This document shows positions 8,737 to 20,305 of a stretch of 28,169 bases of DNA, piece after piece (within the stretch, counting starts at the first letter, position 1; each line of letters starts with the position of its first letter). Made by a program: the position numbers and the translations under genes. The notes under the pieces are model-generated. The model was not told where the DNA came from. It made no database searches and worked only from the letters and a program-made list of their open reading frames with translations. The stretch comes from Neolecta irregularis DAH-3 (lineage: Eukaryota > Ascomycota > Neolectomycetes > Neolectales > Neolectaceae), in assembly GCA_001929475.1 (NCBI GenBank), contig LXFE01000337.1, positions 1 through 28,169 on the forward strand, written 5' to 3'.

Positions 8737-9071
8737 TGGTGATTGGGGGTTGTTATTTGTTTTCTTTCTAGTTCTATATAGTTTGGTATTTTCTTGATTC
8801 TTTGCTTCTCCCTCGGCTTAATTAGCTTCCTGCAATGATTCAAGCGCCATATATCCGTAATCATCGCCTCCTTCAGGGGTTTGACCTGTAGGGAGCTGCT
8901 AAGCGTCAAGGAATTCACGACTAACCACCAGAAATCGGGTAGCCATCGTCCTTAACAACACCGACCTCGCGATTGCGTTATATATCTCCTCTTTTTCTCG
9001 TCAATTCGCCCCGAATACCACTAGAATCTTTGGAAACAGATGAATGACTGAATGTGCTTACCTATACAGTA
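8737..9071 (+). promoter_or_regulatory. Formin 5' flank
   Basis: Intergenic between two genes on the same strand. It contains pyrimidine-rich stretches (CTCCTCTTTTTCTCG near 8990). Two ATGs (9041-9055) precede the chosen formin start and may be upstream starts. No gene is recognised. Confidence 0.35.
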
Positions 9072-12000
9072 ATGACGTCTGAAGAGAAGCAACTACCTGG
9101 TCTTCCCCCAACTCCTCGACATATTTTCGCCAGCCGCAAACGAAAACCACCTAAAACGAGCCTCAAAGAAAAGATTGGCATTCCTTACGAACAAATTCCA
9201 CCCCAGTCATCGCCGGTTTCTGTTTCGTATTTGCCCGACCAGCACCGACCCCCGTCTGCTGCTTCTTCTTATCAACAAAACAGCCCGCCAAATTCTGTTC
9301 GCTCTCAGAATATGTACAGGTCAATATCAGACTACGAGCCGAGCATTCGAAGTACTTTGTCGCACGGGCTGCCTTCTGGACCTCGACCTGCTCCATCAAG
9401 TCGAGTATCAAATCATACCCATGCACCTCCCCAATCCTATCGCCAATTCGATCAGATGAGTGTAGCATCGTCAATGTCAAGAGGATCTGGAATGAGCGAC
9501 TTGGACGATACTCCGAGGAGTAGTTATACATCGCAAATTGGTCCAAACGGCGAATTCCGTATGGATAGACCAGATGATGACGCGGCTGTGGAGGCCATGT
9601 TCATTGACTTGATGGTACTCCTCATTTATATTGGTTTAACATGGCAGAATAAGCGTGATTTCAAGAATTTACCAGAAAATGCACGGCGGCAGCTAATGGG
9701 ATATGATCCAGATAAGAAATGGACTTTGATCCATTCAGGCGCTATGGCTGAACATAACTCCAACGTGATGATCTTCTACAAAGACTGTTTTTAAGTTTCA
9801 GAAACGCCGACTTCACCAAGGATTAGGTCACGACAGAGATGTGCCGGAATGGTATGTGAGGAAAATCGTGGAACACAAAATATCTCTCAAGTTGTTGTCA
9901 TCTCTGAGTGTCTCTTTGCGAACCCTGACAATCAGGTAAGAAAATACAATAAAATCTTATTGACTTTAATAGCTGGGTGCAGAAATTTATCGATTTACAT
10001 GGACAAACAGCGTTGACTAAGATTCTCAGCGAGATAAACCAGCGTCCATCAAAGCAAATGTAGGATATTCTTTATTGAGTTTGCTTGATTTCTAGAAAGG
10101 AAGAAGATATCGAACGCGAATATGAGATTATCAAATGCATGAAATCACTACTCAATAATAAAGCATGCCTTTTGAGCTATTGTTTACTAATATCTAGTAT
10201 GGAGCAGATGATGCAGTAGATTCTCAAAGCTGTATATCTGCAATTACTGCCTCTTTGATCTCACCACATCTTCCAACCCGGAAGCTCGTCGCAGAAATTC
10301 TCACCTTCATTTGTCACTGGCAGAAACCTCTTGGTCATACCAGAGTACTTCAAGGCCTAGATAGCCTTCAAACAAAACTCAACGAATTTGGTCGCTTCGA
10401 CGCATGGCTTCGAGTTCTCGAGCACACGATCGATGGAAGAGGAAAAATGGGCAGTCTCGTTGGTGCAAGCGATGAAATTCGCAGAGCGGGTCTTGGAACC
10501 GATAATCTACTGATGGAGTATACACTTGCAAATCTCTTTCTTATCAATTCGATTTGTAACGGAGGGGAAGATCTGAATCTTAAAGTTCATATACGAGGAC
10601 AACTCCGTGGGTGTGGTTTTCATATTCGTTTAATGGGGAAAATGAAGAACTTTGGATACGACTTAATTGATAAACAACTCAACAAATTCGAATTGGAAGA
10701 GGCTACAGACTTTGCTGAATTGTCCGTACAAGAAGGTCGCGAGGAGCTTCAAAATATCGAGGATCCGGTTGAAGTTGTTCAAGCAATCTTGCGAAGAAAT
10801 GAAGGTACTCGAGCAGATGGATATTTTCTATCATCTTTACAGCATTTGTATCTTATTCCTGATGAAGGGGAGATTCGTTCGAGGTTATTTCAACTGTTTG
10901 ATGCGATTACAACGTATCTAGTGATGGATCGACGAGGCGCTGATATGACGGTTACTCAAGCGCTGAATATTCCAATTCATGACATTCTTGATCGACTACG
11001 GAGCGACGAGGAGGCGCAGGTTGCGATTGAAGATGCTAGAGAAGCTCGGTCGCTTGCCGAAAGGCTTGCGGTAGAACGAGATACCATCGCTGCACAGATA
11101 GAAATGGGTGCTGATGGACTTGTTAAACAGCTCCGCCAAGAAATAGAGGACCAGAATGAAGTTATAGAAGCTCAGAAACGAACAAATGAGACTTTACGCA
11201 GAGAACTTGAGGACCTTCAACAAGCACAGTTGAAGCAATCTCAGGAGAGTGAACTTGAAATTAGAGAACTCTACATGATGATTCGCGAAGTTTCACCAGA
11301 GGAATGGGACACATCGGGGGTTTTGGACCGTAATCAACTCATCGAGAAACTCGAACGACAACTAGAGCGAACAAAGACAGGTTATAAGTTGGAAGGGAAA
11401 AATTTCGATGCAGAAGGGCCGAGTGAAAAACTTTTGGTATCTTTAACCGCATTTTTCTCGGTTCTTACTCTTAGCGAATGAGAGAAAAGATGGATAAGGA
11501 GAGACTTACGAGGCTTGATCAAGAGCTTGGTCATCTCCGGAGTTTTTCCGGTGAAACTGAGGGTCATGATTCGCCTTTATCACCCGATGGCATGGATGGG
11601 CCATCATTATCAGCATTCTTTGGTGTATGTGTCGCCCCTGCTGAAAATCGGTTAATTTCCAGTCTTCGCGATCCCGGTCAACTCATGTTACTCGAAAGGC
11701 CTCTCAGTCGTCTGGATTTAGCTATCCAGGCGGTCACCGGCGTTCTGAAACACAGGACTTGATGCTCGAAGAAGGCGACGCAACAATCGAAAAGACTCAT
11801 GTCGTCCGTCTTCGCAAAGCATCTGCTGGTAAACCGGCATTTGTCAACGAAATTATCCCCAGGACGAATAAGGTGGACGGAAGCGACGATGACTATGAGT
11901 CAAAAGGCAGCGAAAATGGAAAAGAATCAAATGTTACGGCGCCCACTTCACACATCGCCAGCGAGAATGTTGAAACATCTAGAGTTTGGGTCAATGTCAT

Positions 12001-14578
12001 TCCTAGTGATGCTGCCAATGGAAACCTCGGCGAGGAAACTACAGTTGTTGCTGAAAATCCAGATGAGACAACCCAGGACGAGGCACTCTCAAAAGCCCAC
12101 CATACTACCACTGAAGGCGAACCATCCAGCAGCAAACATGAAAACGAAAGTGACGATCAGACCCATGTTGGATCTATGGGAATTCAGCTGGAAAATAAAC
12201 ATGGCAATGAATCTGCCGTTGTATCGTCTCATCCACCATCAAATCCAAACCCAGAGAGAGAAACCTCATCAAACGAATCAATACCTAAGATTCCGATTGT
12301 TTCTGTACCTCCTCCACCTCCAATACCATCCACATCAACAGTTGCTATCCCTACAATCATTGTTCCTCCTCCCCCACCACCACCGCCGTTATCTGGCTTC
12401 AATGGTCCACCTCCGCCTCCCCCGCCTCCCTTACCAGTGAATGCACAATCGTTACTTGTATCTCCACCTGTCCCACCTCCTCTACCAGGTTTAACTCCTG
12501 GTCCAGGGCCACCGCCTCCTCCCCCTTTGTCTGGTTTATCACTGGCTGGTCCGGCTCCTCCACCTCCTCCACTGAGCGGCATTCGAGCAGGAAAAGTGAA
12601 ATCAACCATCTCTAATGGTGATTCAAACCTGCCATTACATACCGGCGAAATTGGATTATCAGGAATACCTATAGTTAATCCACAAATCAGAGTTCAGAAG
12701 ATTTCAGTCAGACCGAAAAAGAAATTGAGGCAAATGCATTGGGACAAATTAGACACAAACATTGAGTTTACTGCGTGGGGAGATAAAAAGCTCGACGCAA
12801 ATGTACTATGTAATAAACTGCGAGAACGGGGCCTCCTTGAAGACATTGAAAAAATGTTTGCCATGAAGGAGATCAAGGTTAAAATAACCGTTCAGAAGTC
12901 GGATAAGAAGCAGTATATGCCTCATAATTTGAGGCAAGCCATGGGTAATTTTCGTAAAGATTAGGATGCATTGAATGTCTAGATATTAATCTCCGACCCT
13001 GGGTTAACATCCCAGAGCTTGAATTCGTCAGGAAAGTCCTTCGCTGTGAGAAAGACGTTCTAGAAAATTCCGTCGTAATGAACTTTCTCGGAGATGAGAA
13101 AATATGGAGAAATGAAACTTTGGTAGTTTCTAGAACCATGTCAGATCTGATCTTCAAGGCACATAAATTGATTTCCTATTCTACAGACTGGTCATCGCAA
13201 AAGAACAAACCTACTTCTAACCCCGACGAATTGGACCGAAATGATCGTATATGGCTTGAGCTGTGCTACAATTTAAGACCATACTGGGGTAGACGAATGG
13301 CCGCTCTCAACATGACTCAGTCCTTTCAAGAATCTTATCAGATTTTCGTCGCGGATATTAAGTTGTTCTCGAGAGCATCAGATGCAATTAGAAAATCTCA
13401 GTGTTTTCGAGAGATACTTGATGTCATCCTTCATGTTGGGAACTTTATGAACGATACAAGCAAACAAGCGAATGCCTTCAAACTCAGCTCACTACAAAGA
13501 TTACAATACACCAAGACCGACCATGGGAATCTTACCTTTTTACATTTCGTGGAGAAGGTTGTCCGGGATATGTTCCCTGAACTTCAAGAGTTCCTTGAAG
13601 ATCTGGCTATATGTAAGGAAGCCGCATCCCGTATATTTTCATATCCCGTTCTGTGCTAATGAGTCAGGATCGGTCAAAAGCACCCAAGAAGAATGCAATA
13701 AATTCCTTCAGGAAATCAAGCTTATTGAAAACTCCTTGGGTCAAGGCGTCCTCTCGGATTCCAAGAAATTTCACCCGGAAGATCGAGTTCTTAGCATTAT
13801 TGTTCCTGCACTCCCAGAATTCAAGAAGAAAGCGACATTTCTTCGAGAACATCTCGATAGCATGATAACTACATTTGATGATACGCTCCGCTTTTTCGGA
13901 GAGACGGCTGGAGATGCAAATGCTCGTGACGACTTTTTCAAGATGATTACACTTTTCCTTAATGATTATGTCCGGGCGAACCGCGAAAATATGGAAAGAG
14001 AAGAAAAGGAACGAGCTCTCGAGCTCCGTAGACGCGCACTGGGGAATGCTCAGATCACCGCAAAACATCGTCAGGATATGATGTTTGATAATTCTGGGAA
14101 ACAAATCGACCATTCACTTATGGATAATCTTCTTGAAAAACTTCGTGCAGGACCCGATACAGCCCGAGAACGAAGGCGGCAACGCAATGCAATGATTGCA
14201 AGTCCTACTTCCTTGTCTGGGACCATGAAAAATAACCAACCACCAGTTGTTGATCTTACGACTACTTCTGCTCCTGGCAACGCAACATTAAATATTGCCT
14301 TGCGGGCTCAAAATATGCTGGCTGGTCTCCGCGGACAGACTCCTACTCCTTCGGTAGCTAGCGAATCATTCGAGTCAGATACTTCCACTTCGACAGTAAT
14401 AACTCCTTTAACAATCGCCAACGATACTCGTCATACGCGTCGTCAGACCGAATACCTACTGAACCAGTTTCTCCTGGAAAAGGAACGATCACCATCTCCT
14501 AGACCATCAACAACTGAGTCCTTGATGCCCTCACAGTTAGTCGATGATTCTCAGGCAGAAAATAAGGTACAGGAGTGA
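9072..14578 (+). CDS. SepA/Bni1-type formin
   Basis: Nucleates unbranched actin cables and the cytokinetic ring at growing tips and septa, activated by Rho GTPases. Ten exons join to 1725 residues: 9072-9614, 9648-9764, 9802-9935, 9973-10059, 10096-10162, 10198-11436, 11475-11624, 11663-12944, 12983-13630, 13668-14578. Introns are 33-38 nt and the fifth is GC-AG. Order: disordered N-terminus with GIPYEQIPPQ, GTPase-binding/FH3 region from about residue 180 (NLPENARRQLMGYDPDKKWT; RKLVAEILTFICHW; GRGKMGSLVGASDE), coiled coil about 610-720, FH1 polyproline about 995-1086, FH2 about 1126-1540 (LRQMHWDKLD; HVGNFMNDTSKQANAFKLSS), and a DAD near 1572 (MDNLLEKLRAG, then RRRQRN). FH2 and DAD together indicate an autoinhibited diaphanous-related formin. 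The ATG at 9072 is the first in the coding frame; an upstream exon cannot be excluded. Confidence 0.93.
9615..9647 (+). other. 33-nt stop-free intron in formin
   Basis: The stretch begins GTACTC and ends GGCAG, is divisible by three and has no stop, so it reads through as eleven extra residues. Removal restores the FIDLM-NKRDFKNLPENARRQ join expected for the formin GTPase-binding region. I call it an intron on that basis. Confidence 0.75.
10163..10197 (+). other. GC-AG intron in formin
   Basis: 35 nt, starting GCATGC and ending TCTAG with a perfect TACTAAT branch-like site. No GT donor in range gives a working frame, whereas GC-AG removal yields SLLNNK-YGADDAV, which is the expected formin sequence. 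Confidence 0.8.
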
Positions 14579-14811
14579 CTCAGTTGTTTTTCCTTCTGTT
14601 CTCTAGTTAGTCTCGTTTTGTATAATACTCATTCTGATGTTTCCATTTTTTTCGAGAACAACTTTGATAGATTTATTTTCTTATGGCGTTCTAGGACGAT
14701 GGTTCGGTCTTAATACACAGTGTCACAACACATGCATATTTTTCAAGGTCTATACTGAATAAAGTTTTTATTCTAACAATACTGAACAGTGAGGTGAATG
14801 GTTTTAATATC
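14579..14811. other. Shared 3' flank of convergent genes
   Basis: AT-rich sequence between the formin stop (+) and the arrestin-like stop (-), with T-rich runs such as TCCATTTTTTTCGAG near 14641. No gene; likely polyadenylation regions of both. Confidence 0.45.
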
Positions 14812-16215
14812 TTAGGCCTGGACTGAACGTTCTCCATCTTTGTCAGCATTAGTTTGCCTATCGTTTCTTCTATGGAATCTCCATCTCTGACTCTTTCTAA
14901 TGTCTGCCACATTGAGATACTGCACTGCTGGCTCCTTCAAATAGTCAAACTTGATCGTAGGATTTAGCGCCATAAACTGAAAAGCCTTCTCGGAGCTTTC
15001 CGGTTTATTCAATACGATAACTGCGATTGTCCGCTCAAAACTCTAAAGGTCAAGGATAGAAGAAGGACGAGGCTACCTCATCAGGGAGTATTTCACCGCG
15101 GATAACTGGAGCATTATAGAGATTGGTCAAGTTTACTGTCACTTTAAGGTCGTACTGGATAGATATTTGAGGAAGAGAAATTGATTGGGGGAGATCCTCT
15201 GGAATATGAATGATTCCAGTGAGATGTCGTAAGCTGACTCGAAACGGGTATATTCTTGCGTCTACAGCTTCAAAATACCTTGAACAATGTCGAGTGGTGC
15301 CGACTGAAGCGCACTTGTCCTGCTTATCTGGAATGGTCAAGGTGCAGAGGAGGTCCAGCGAATAAGAACTCAGTTCGAGCTTTCTGTTCCCCTTACGCTT
15401 TATACCAAATGAGATTGAAAGATCTGATCCTCGGTATGCGATAATGGGTTGTTGAACAGAAAGCCAAAAATCAAGATGATCTGTCAATTCAAGAAATCGA
15501 TGTAGAGGGATGATCTTGCGATCATAGTCAATCCCGTCCAGCAAAAATCGTTTGTTTAAAGGCTTGAGGAATGTTGGGAAAGCGGGTAAGGAGTGGTGTT
15601 GCTGCAATGACTCGACACATATCGAGCAAATTTCGACAGGGAATCTATCACGGAACCTAGAAACTGCTGTTAGTTGAAGATTATAGCTTTTCTTAGCAAT
15701 AATTTCCAAATTTCACATACTGAATTCTATAATTCTTACCGTAAATTCCAGAGCTTGGTAGAAGAGTATATGGACAGGTCTGGTTGAAAATCTTCCAATA
15801 ATCAGTGGATGATACATCCCTTGCAATAATTTTGAAAGATGATCCTCTTTTGAATTTGGTTTGGTATGAGATATTGAGCATGTACACCGGTATTTCCATC
15901 TCTGGGAGGGTGACGGGGAAATCTGTCAGCAGTCGTCCGTCTCTATACAACGACCATGAGAAGAGATTCCTACTGAAAAACTATTGACTATAAGCAAGTG
16001 GAATAAGCTGAACATGCTAGATCTTTGTAATCCCCCGGGCAATCGCTCTTCAAATCATCTGAAATATACCCATGAAGATCGAGAGACATATTTACGAGGC
16101 TGTGCCTGTCGATATCACCAAAGACAGTTCCTTTCAATGGTTCTCCTGCAACCAATCGAGGGTTTCCTTCAGCAGAAATGAAGTTCTGGATTGGTTTGAA
16201 GAGAAGGTTGGGCAT
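14812..16215 (-). CDS. Arrestin-like domain protein
   Basis: Exons (minus) 16215-16018, 15980-15721, 15686-15077 and 15042-14812 join to 432 residues; introns are 37 (GC-AG), 34 and 34 nt. Early sequence AGEPLKGTVFGDIDRHSLVN followed by SLDLHGY matches the start of arrestin N domains (P/AGE-x-hx-G-x-V, then a beta strand with L-x-L-x-G). Late sequence GIIHIPEDLPQSISLPQISI followed by QYDLKVTVNL matches the C domain. Fungal proteins of this fold act as ubiquitin-ligase adaptors for membrane transporters or in pH signalling; no PPxY motif is obvious, so the role is open. The 5' end is uncertain: a second ATG at 16258 opens an overlapping frame (MNVDCDSTAILMSCYAQ) that could be the true N-terminus if an unseen splice or indel joins it. 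The middle intron could alternatively be 73 nt (15667-15739). Confidence 0.6.
15981..16017 (-). other. Probable GC-AG intron in arrestin-like gene
   Basis: 37 nt, starting GCATGT and ending CAATAG on the minus strand. No GT donor nearby gives a compatible phase. GC-AG removal joins GDYKDL to FFSRNLFSWSLYRDG in frame. The donor resembles the GCATGC donor in the formin gene. Confidence 0.5.
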
Positions 16216-16633
16216 AACAGGACATCAAAATTGCTGTTGAGTCACAGTCGACGTTCATGCTGAATCGACGTTCATGCAACATCGACTTATCCTATGCATT
16301 TTTATCACCAGCTACTTACAGTTCCAATTTATTGCCTAATAACATACCAGGTCTATATAGGAACGAGTGCATCTCGAAATTTAAGGTCTAGATACTCAAA
16401 CAAGGTAGTCGTTCGCACGCCACACCAAAACTCTGGTCGAATCTTGTATACCGTTTAAAAAAGGTCTGTAATAAACTTCATTGTTCTGAGGGATATCTCG
16501 AATAGTCAGCAGGAGATTTCAAACAATATTTCAGTTGGGAGCTCAAAATCCTATTTACCTCGAAAGGTTTCACCTTTATGTTCTTGTCCCTATGATCAAT
16601 AAATATTGAAACTCCTACTCAGTAGATCTCTGG
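16216..16633. other. Intergenic between minus-strand genes
   Basis: 3' flank of homoaconitase and promoter of the arrestin-like gene. It holds two copies of TCGACGTTCATGC (16248-16260 and 16265-16277), which duplicate an ATG context on the minus strand. No other gene signal. Confidence 0.45.
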
Positions 16634-18823
16634 TCAGTTACTAATCTGGGATTTGGTCCATCCTTCGAGTCCACCTTTAACAAACAATTCCTGAACCATT
16701 CCGCCAAGTTCGCCAACACTTTCCGACCAATGCTCTTCTGAATCTTCAGTAATGAAAACCTGACTCCTCCTAATATCCCATCGAAATATCCATCCAGTAC
16801 GAACAGTCGGACCTCCATTTTTGAATTTTTCTCGAAGACGAGAAATAAGTCTCGGGACTTCAAGACATAGCAATGCATTATTGATACAGTTCCGCTTGAA
16901 AATATCGCCAAATGAACCTGAGACCACAAGGGTAATTTGTCGCGAGCGAAGCGCAGTGGCTGCTTGTTCTCTAGATGACCCTGTTCCGAAATTGAATCCA
17001 GAAACAAGGATGTCGCCCTGATATTAGTCTAGAATCCATGTACAAAGAGTTTACGGGTTTGCATATACGACTAAACTGTGAATCATAATTCTCCATACAA
17101 ACCTGTGACATTTTCTCCTTTGAGATATTGTCTTGATATGTATATTTACCTGGATAGATTGCGTCAGTATTCAAATTATTCACATCACAAAAAAGGATCG
17201 CTCCCTCAATAAATTCAGGGAACCCAGGAATGATATCAACATTCATGGTACTGGCATTCTTCTTAGCAGAATTCAGAACTTGGATCGAAGTCTTTGGGAT
17301 TGCACTGTCATAGTGAAATCCCTCTGGCCCAGCGATCTTTCCAGCTAATGCACTAGCTGCAACGACAGCAGGACTAGCTAAATAGACAAGTGCCTTTGGA
17401 CTTCCCATTCTTCCCTTAAAGTTTCGATTCGTTGCACTGATTCCGGTTTCTCCGTCTTCGAGTAGCCCAGTTCCAAGTCCTACCTAATCAACCCAAAATG
17501 GAATAGAAATATATACCGATACATGGTCCACAGCCGCTAGGAAGAGGTTTTGCCCCGGCCTCTAATAGAGCTCCCCAATCTCCAGAATGTTCAGCGTCGA
17601 GTTGAACTTTAGAACTGGCAGCAGCAATGTAAAAGTTAACTGCAGGAGAAATTTTTCTGCCTCTGACGACAGAAGCGGCAGCAGAGATATCAGAAACTCG
17701 TGAATTTGTACAAGAGACCAGATATGCCTTTTGAATTGGAATATCTCGTTTAGTAAGATCAGGTAACGCAGTCGACAATTTGACGCTATTCGGACCGGAT
17801 ACATGAGGTACCAAAGTAGATAGATCGAGCGTTAGATGTTTTGCATAAATGGAATCAGGGTGAATTTTGAATGGAACAGCCTCTAGTTGTTCAATGCGTT
17901 GATTAGACAATCTGGAATTTCCCGGGTTTCGTTCTGATAAAGCGTAATACCACTCTAGTAATATCTTATCAACGGGAAAGAGGCCGCTCAAGGCACCCCA
18001 TTCAGTAGTCATATTGGCAATTGTAAGACGTTCATCGATTTCCAGAGCACCTACTCCGGGCCCCACGAATTCGATGGCATGATTGAGGACTTCGTCTTTA
18101 TTAAACATTCCACATAGGGCGACAATGACGTCCTTACCAGTAACACCATGCCTTAAAGAACCGGTTAACTCAACTTTTGCGACAGGTGGAATCTGCCACC
18201 ATGTTCGGCCAGTTGCCCAGATCGCAGCTGCATCTGTACGGACAACTGGAGTTCCCAGACAGCCTACGCCTCCGTACATGTTTGAGTGTGAGTCGGATGC
18301 AACTGTCATAGTGTAAGGAAATGCATAGCCTTCTTCGACTATGATTTGATGTCCAATTCCACGGCCAGCAGGATAGAAATCAATTCCGTGTTTTCTTGCA
18401 AACTGTTCTATATTGCGGTACTTTTGGAGATTTTCGAGAGATTTATTCTGGACGTCGTGGTCCAGTGTAAGCACTGCCTGTCGAGAATCGTAGATTTTGG
18501 ATGCGCCAATGTTTATGAATCTGCGATGTCAATTGATTTTCCTGATCATAAATTACTTTTGCGCGACAGGCCATGCTATTCCATCAGCCATACGGTCCAC
18601 TGGACTCCTTACAGTTATCATGCGACATGACATGTTCTGGCTTTATCGAAACATAGTCTCCACTATGTACAAATTTTCCGGGTTGTAAACCAACTGCGTA
18701 CTTTTGAACGATTTTCTCAGTAAGAGATTGTGCAGGAACGGATGCAATCGTAATCGATGCAAACCTCCATCTCAGCGCAAATTGATTTTGTCGAGGAACA
18801 CGGTTGAGCGGACGAGTTATCAT
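16634..18823 (-). CDS. LYS4: Mitochondrial homoaconitase
   Basis: Converts homocitrate and homoaconitate to homoisocitrate in the fungal alpha-aminoadipate route to lysine. Exons (minus) 18823-18613, 18575-18557, 18520-17517, 17479-17055 and 17017-16634 join to 680 residues, the usual size. Introns are 37, 36, 37 and 37 nt, and the second exon is only 19 nt. The ATG gives a basic, acid-free presequence ([20 protein letters not shown]), consistent with mitochondrial import. Motifs: [34 protein letters not shown] across the microexon, [35 protein letters not shown] with Cys about 347 and GCGPC with Cys about 407 and 410 (4Fe-4S ligands), [14 protein letters not shown] and [18 protein letters not shown]. 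The latter two belong to the swivelling domain and favour homoaconitase over isopropylmalate isomerase. It looks intact. Confidence 0.93.
18557..18575 (-). other. 19-nt microexon of LYS4
   Basis: Flanked by introns 18576-18612 (GTAAGG...ATAG) and 18521-18556 (GTAATT...GCAG). It supplies residues of the conserved HDNSWPVAQKF segment, so skipping it would shift the frame and remove part of the active-site region. Confidence 0.85.
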
Positions 18824-19508
18824 CAAGGAGATTGCAGACCAAAATTTCAAGTGGAGACTTCTTTTTGCGCAGAAGAGGGTGTGATAGCTGCTGTACAACC
18901 CATTTTCTCTTTAAACAATTACTACATTATGGCATTAGTAGGAAATCAACAGGGTTAAAGAATCTGGGCCGTGTATTTTGGTGTTTAAAGTACAAGTTTC
19001 TCCATGGTTTTTCAGAGACGACCACTTTGAGCAAGGAAAAATTACAGGACAAACAAGAATAGCTCAGCTTGTCTGGAACGTTCTCGGGACAACTTAAGAG
19101 TTTGACATGTATTTGGAATCAGGGGTTTCTCCATGTGAGATATTCTTGATGCCAAGTAATACCTGTCATATTTCAGTTGTCTTGAGATAATCCAGCCTGT
19201 CATCTTGTCAATCTTTGGAGAAAGATTTGGCGTTGAGGACAGGCAAAATTTGACTACTCCCGAAATACTGCTCAGTTGATCATACTTTATCTATCAAATC
19301 GTACTCCCCATCAAAGTATCCAGTTTCAAAGAACTTGAAAATTTCACGATAATTCTGCTATATAGTGAACTTGACAATTCAGTTTTGTGTTTTTTGGGTA
19401 CCAAAGTCTGGTTCCATTCTTTGATCGGCCGAATATTGCAGCAATTTCCCCTACTTAGAAACCTTGGGTTTCCATCACAAATCAACCTTTATTTGGTAGA
19501 AAGAGTAT
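18824..19508. other. Intergenic, LYS4 5' flank
   Basis: Promoter side of homoaconitase and 3' side of the SIM-motif gene. The minus frame continues a short way upstream of the chosen LYS4 ATG without an earlier ATG of clear merit. No other feature seen. Confidence 0.4.
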
Positions 19509-20305
19509 CTAGAGGTACGCATCATCTTGAGGTCTATTATTTGGAGGGTTGTTAATTGCTTGTTTCCACTTTGTTTGATTTGCAGATTTAGGTTGGAAAG
19601 ACGGTTTGTAAGGCAGTAAAGGCATTCTTCCAGGTGGACTTCCTTTATCAAAATCAGGATAGAGATCATCAAAGGCCTGCTGTAGTTCTTTTTCTTTGAA
19701 TTGTCGTAGAATGGCATACCCAAGACTGCATTGCTTCCAGGTCTTGCCTCCCCGCTTGTACGATCAGCAATAAAAACAATAGGAATTCAAACTCGCAGGC
19801 CGAGCAACAAACGACCTTGCTCTTTGCTCAAAATACCCTTGGACTGTCTCGGTGATGAAAGATTCTGAACTTGTAATTCTTCAAAGATGCCAGATTTTCC
19901 CACATGCCGCGATTCAGATAGTCTTTTCGATACGATGGGTTGAGGCTTTATATGGTTCTGGCTCGAAGAAGATTGGGATCCTGATTCTGCGGACCCTCTA
20001 GGGCCTCTGTATAACTGATTCCATTTGAATGTTGAGCGTGGTTTTTGGAAAAGGACATTTTCAAGGGTTCCAGATTCTTCATTCTTCATGTTCAGTTGCT
20101 TGTATACAAGATCGAATATCACTGTGACGTTTCTTGGGATTCTTCTCTCTCGGCGACTAGCCACTTCTCTCGCAAATGGTTGTATTCGAATTGAAGGACT
20201 GGGTACGACTGTCCGGGAACGAGAAGTCACAGCGGTTTCAGTGAGACTGCAAGTCGATTGATACTCTGAATCAGAATCATCGCTGATTTCGATAACTTGT
20301 GGCAT
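19509..20305 (-). CDS. Protein with SUMO-interaction-like motif
   Basis: Exons 20305-19793 and 19754-19509 (minus) join across a 38-nt intron (GTTTGA...ACAAG) to 252 residues. Residues 3-12 are QVIEISDDSD, a hydrophobic core followed by acidic and Ser residues as in phospho-regulated SUMO-interacting motifs. The middle is Ser/Arg-rich and probably disordered. The second exon looks conserved and structured: GGKTWKQCSLGYAILRQFKE, then ELQQAFDDLYPDFDKGSPPG and RMPLLPYKPSFQP. I do not recognise the family. The upstream in-frame extension to 20395 has no ATG, so 20305 is the start. A nuclear role is suggested by the SIM-like motif only. Confidence 0.6.

Noticed and set aside
12229-12609. Gly-rich antisense ORF
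   Set aside because: It is the reverse complement of the formin FH1 polyproline segment.
15667-15739. 73-nt intron in the arrestin-like gene
   Set aside because: It is frame-compatible, but a 34-nt intron (15687-15720) with a GTATGT donor also fits and agrees with every other intron here.
19475-19723. 82-codon minus ORF starting MGMPFYDNSKKK
   Set aside because: It is an out-of-frame shadow of the SIM gene's second exon, whose neighbouring frame joins cleanly across a 38-nt intron.
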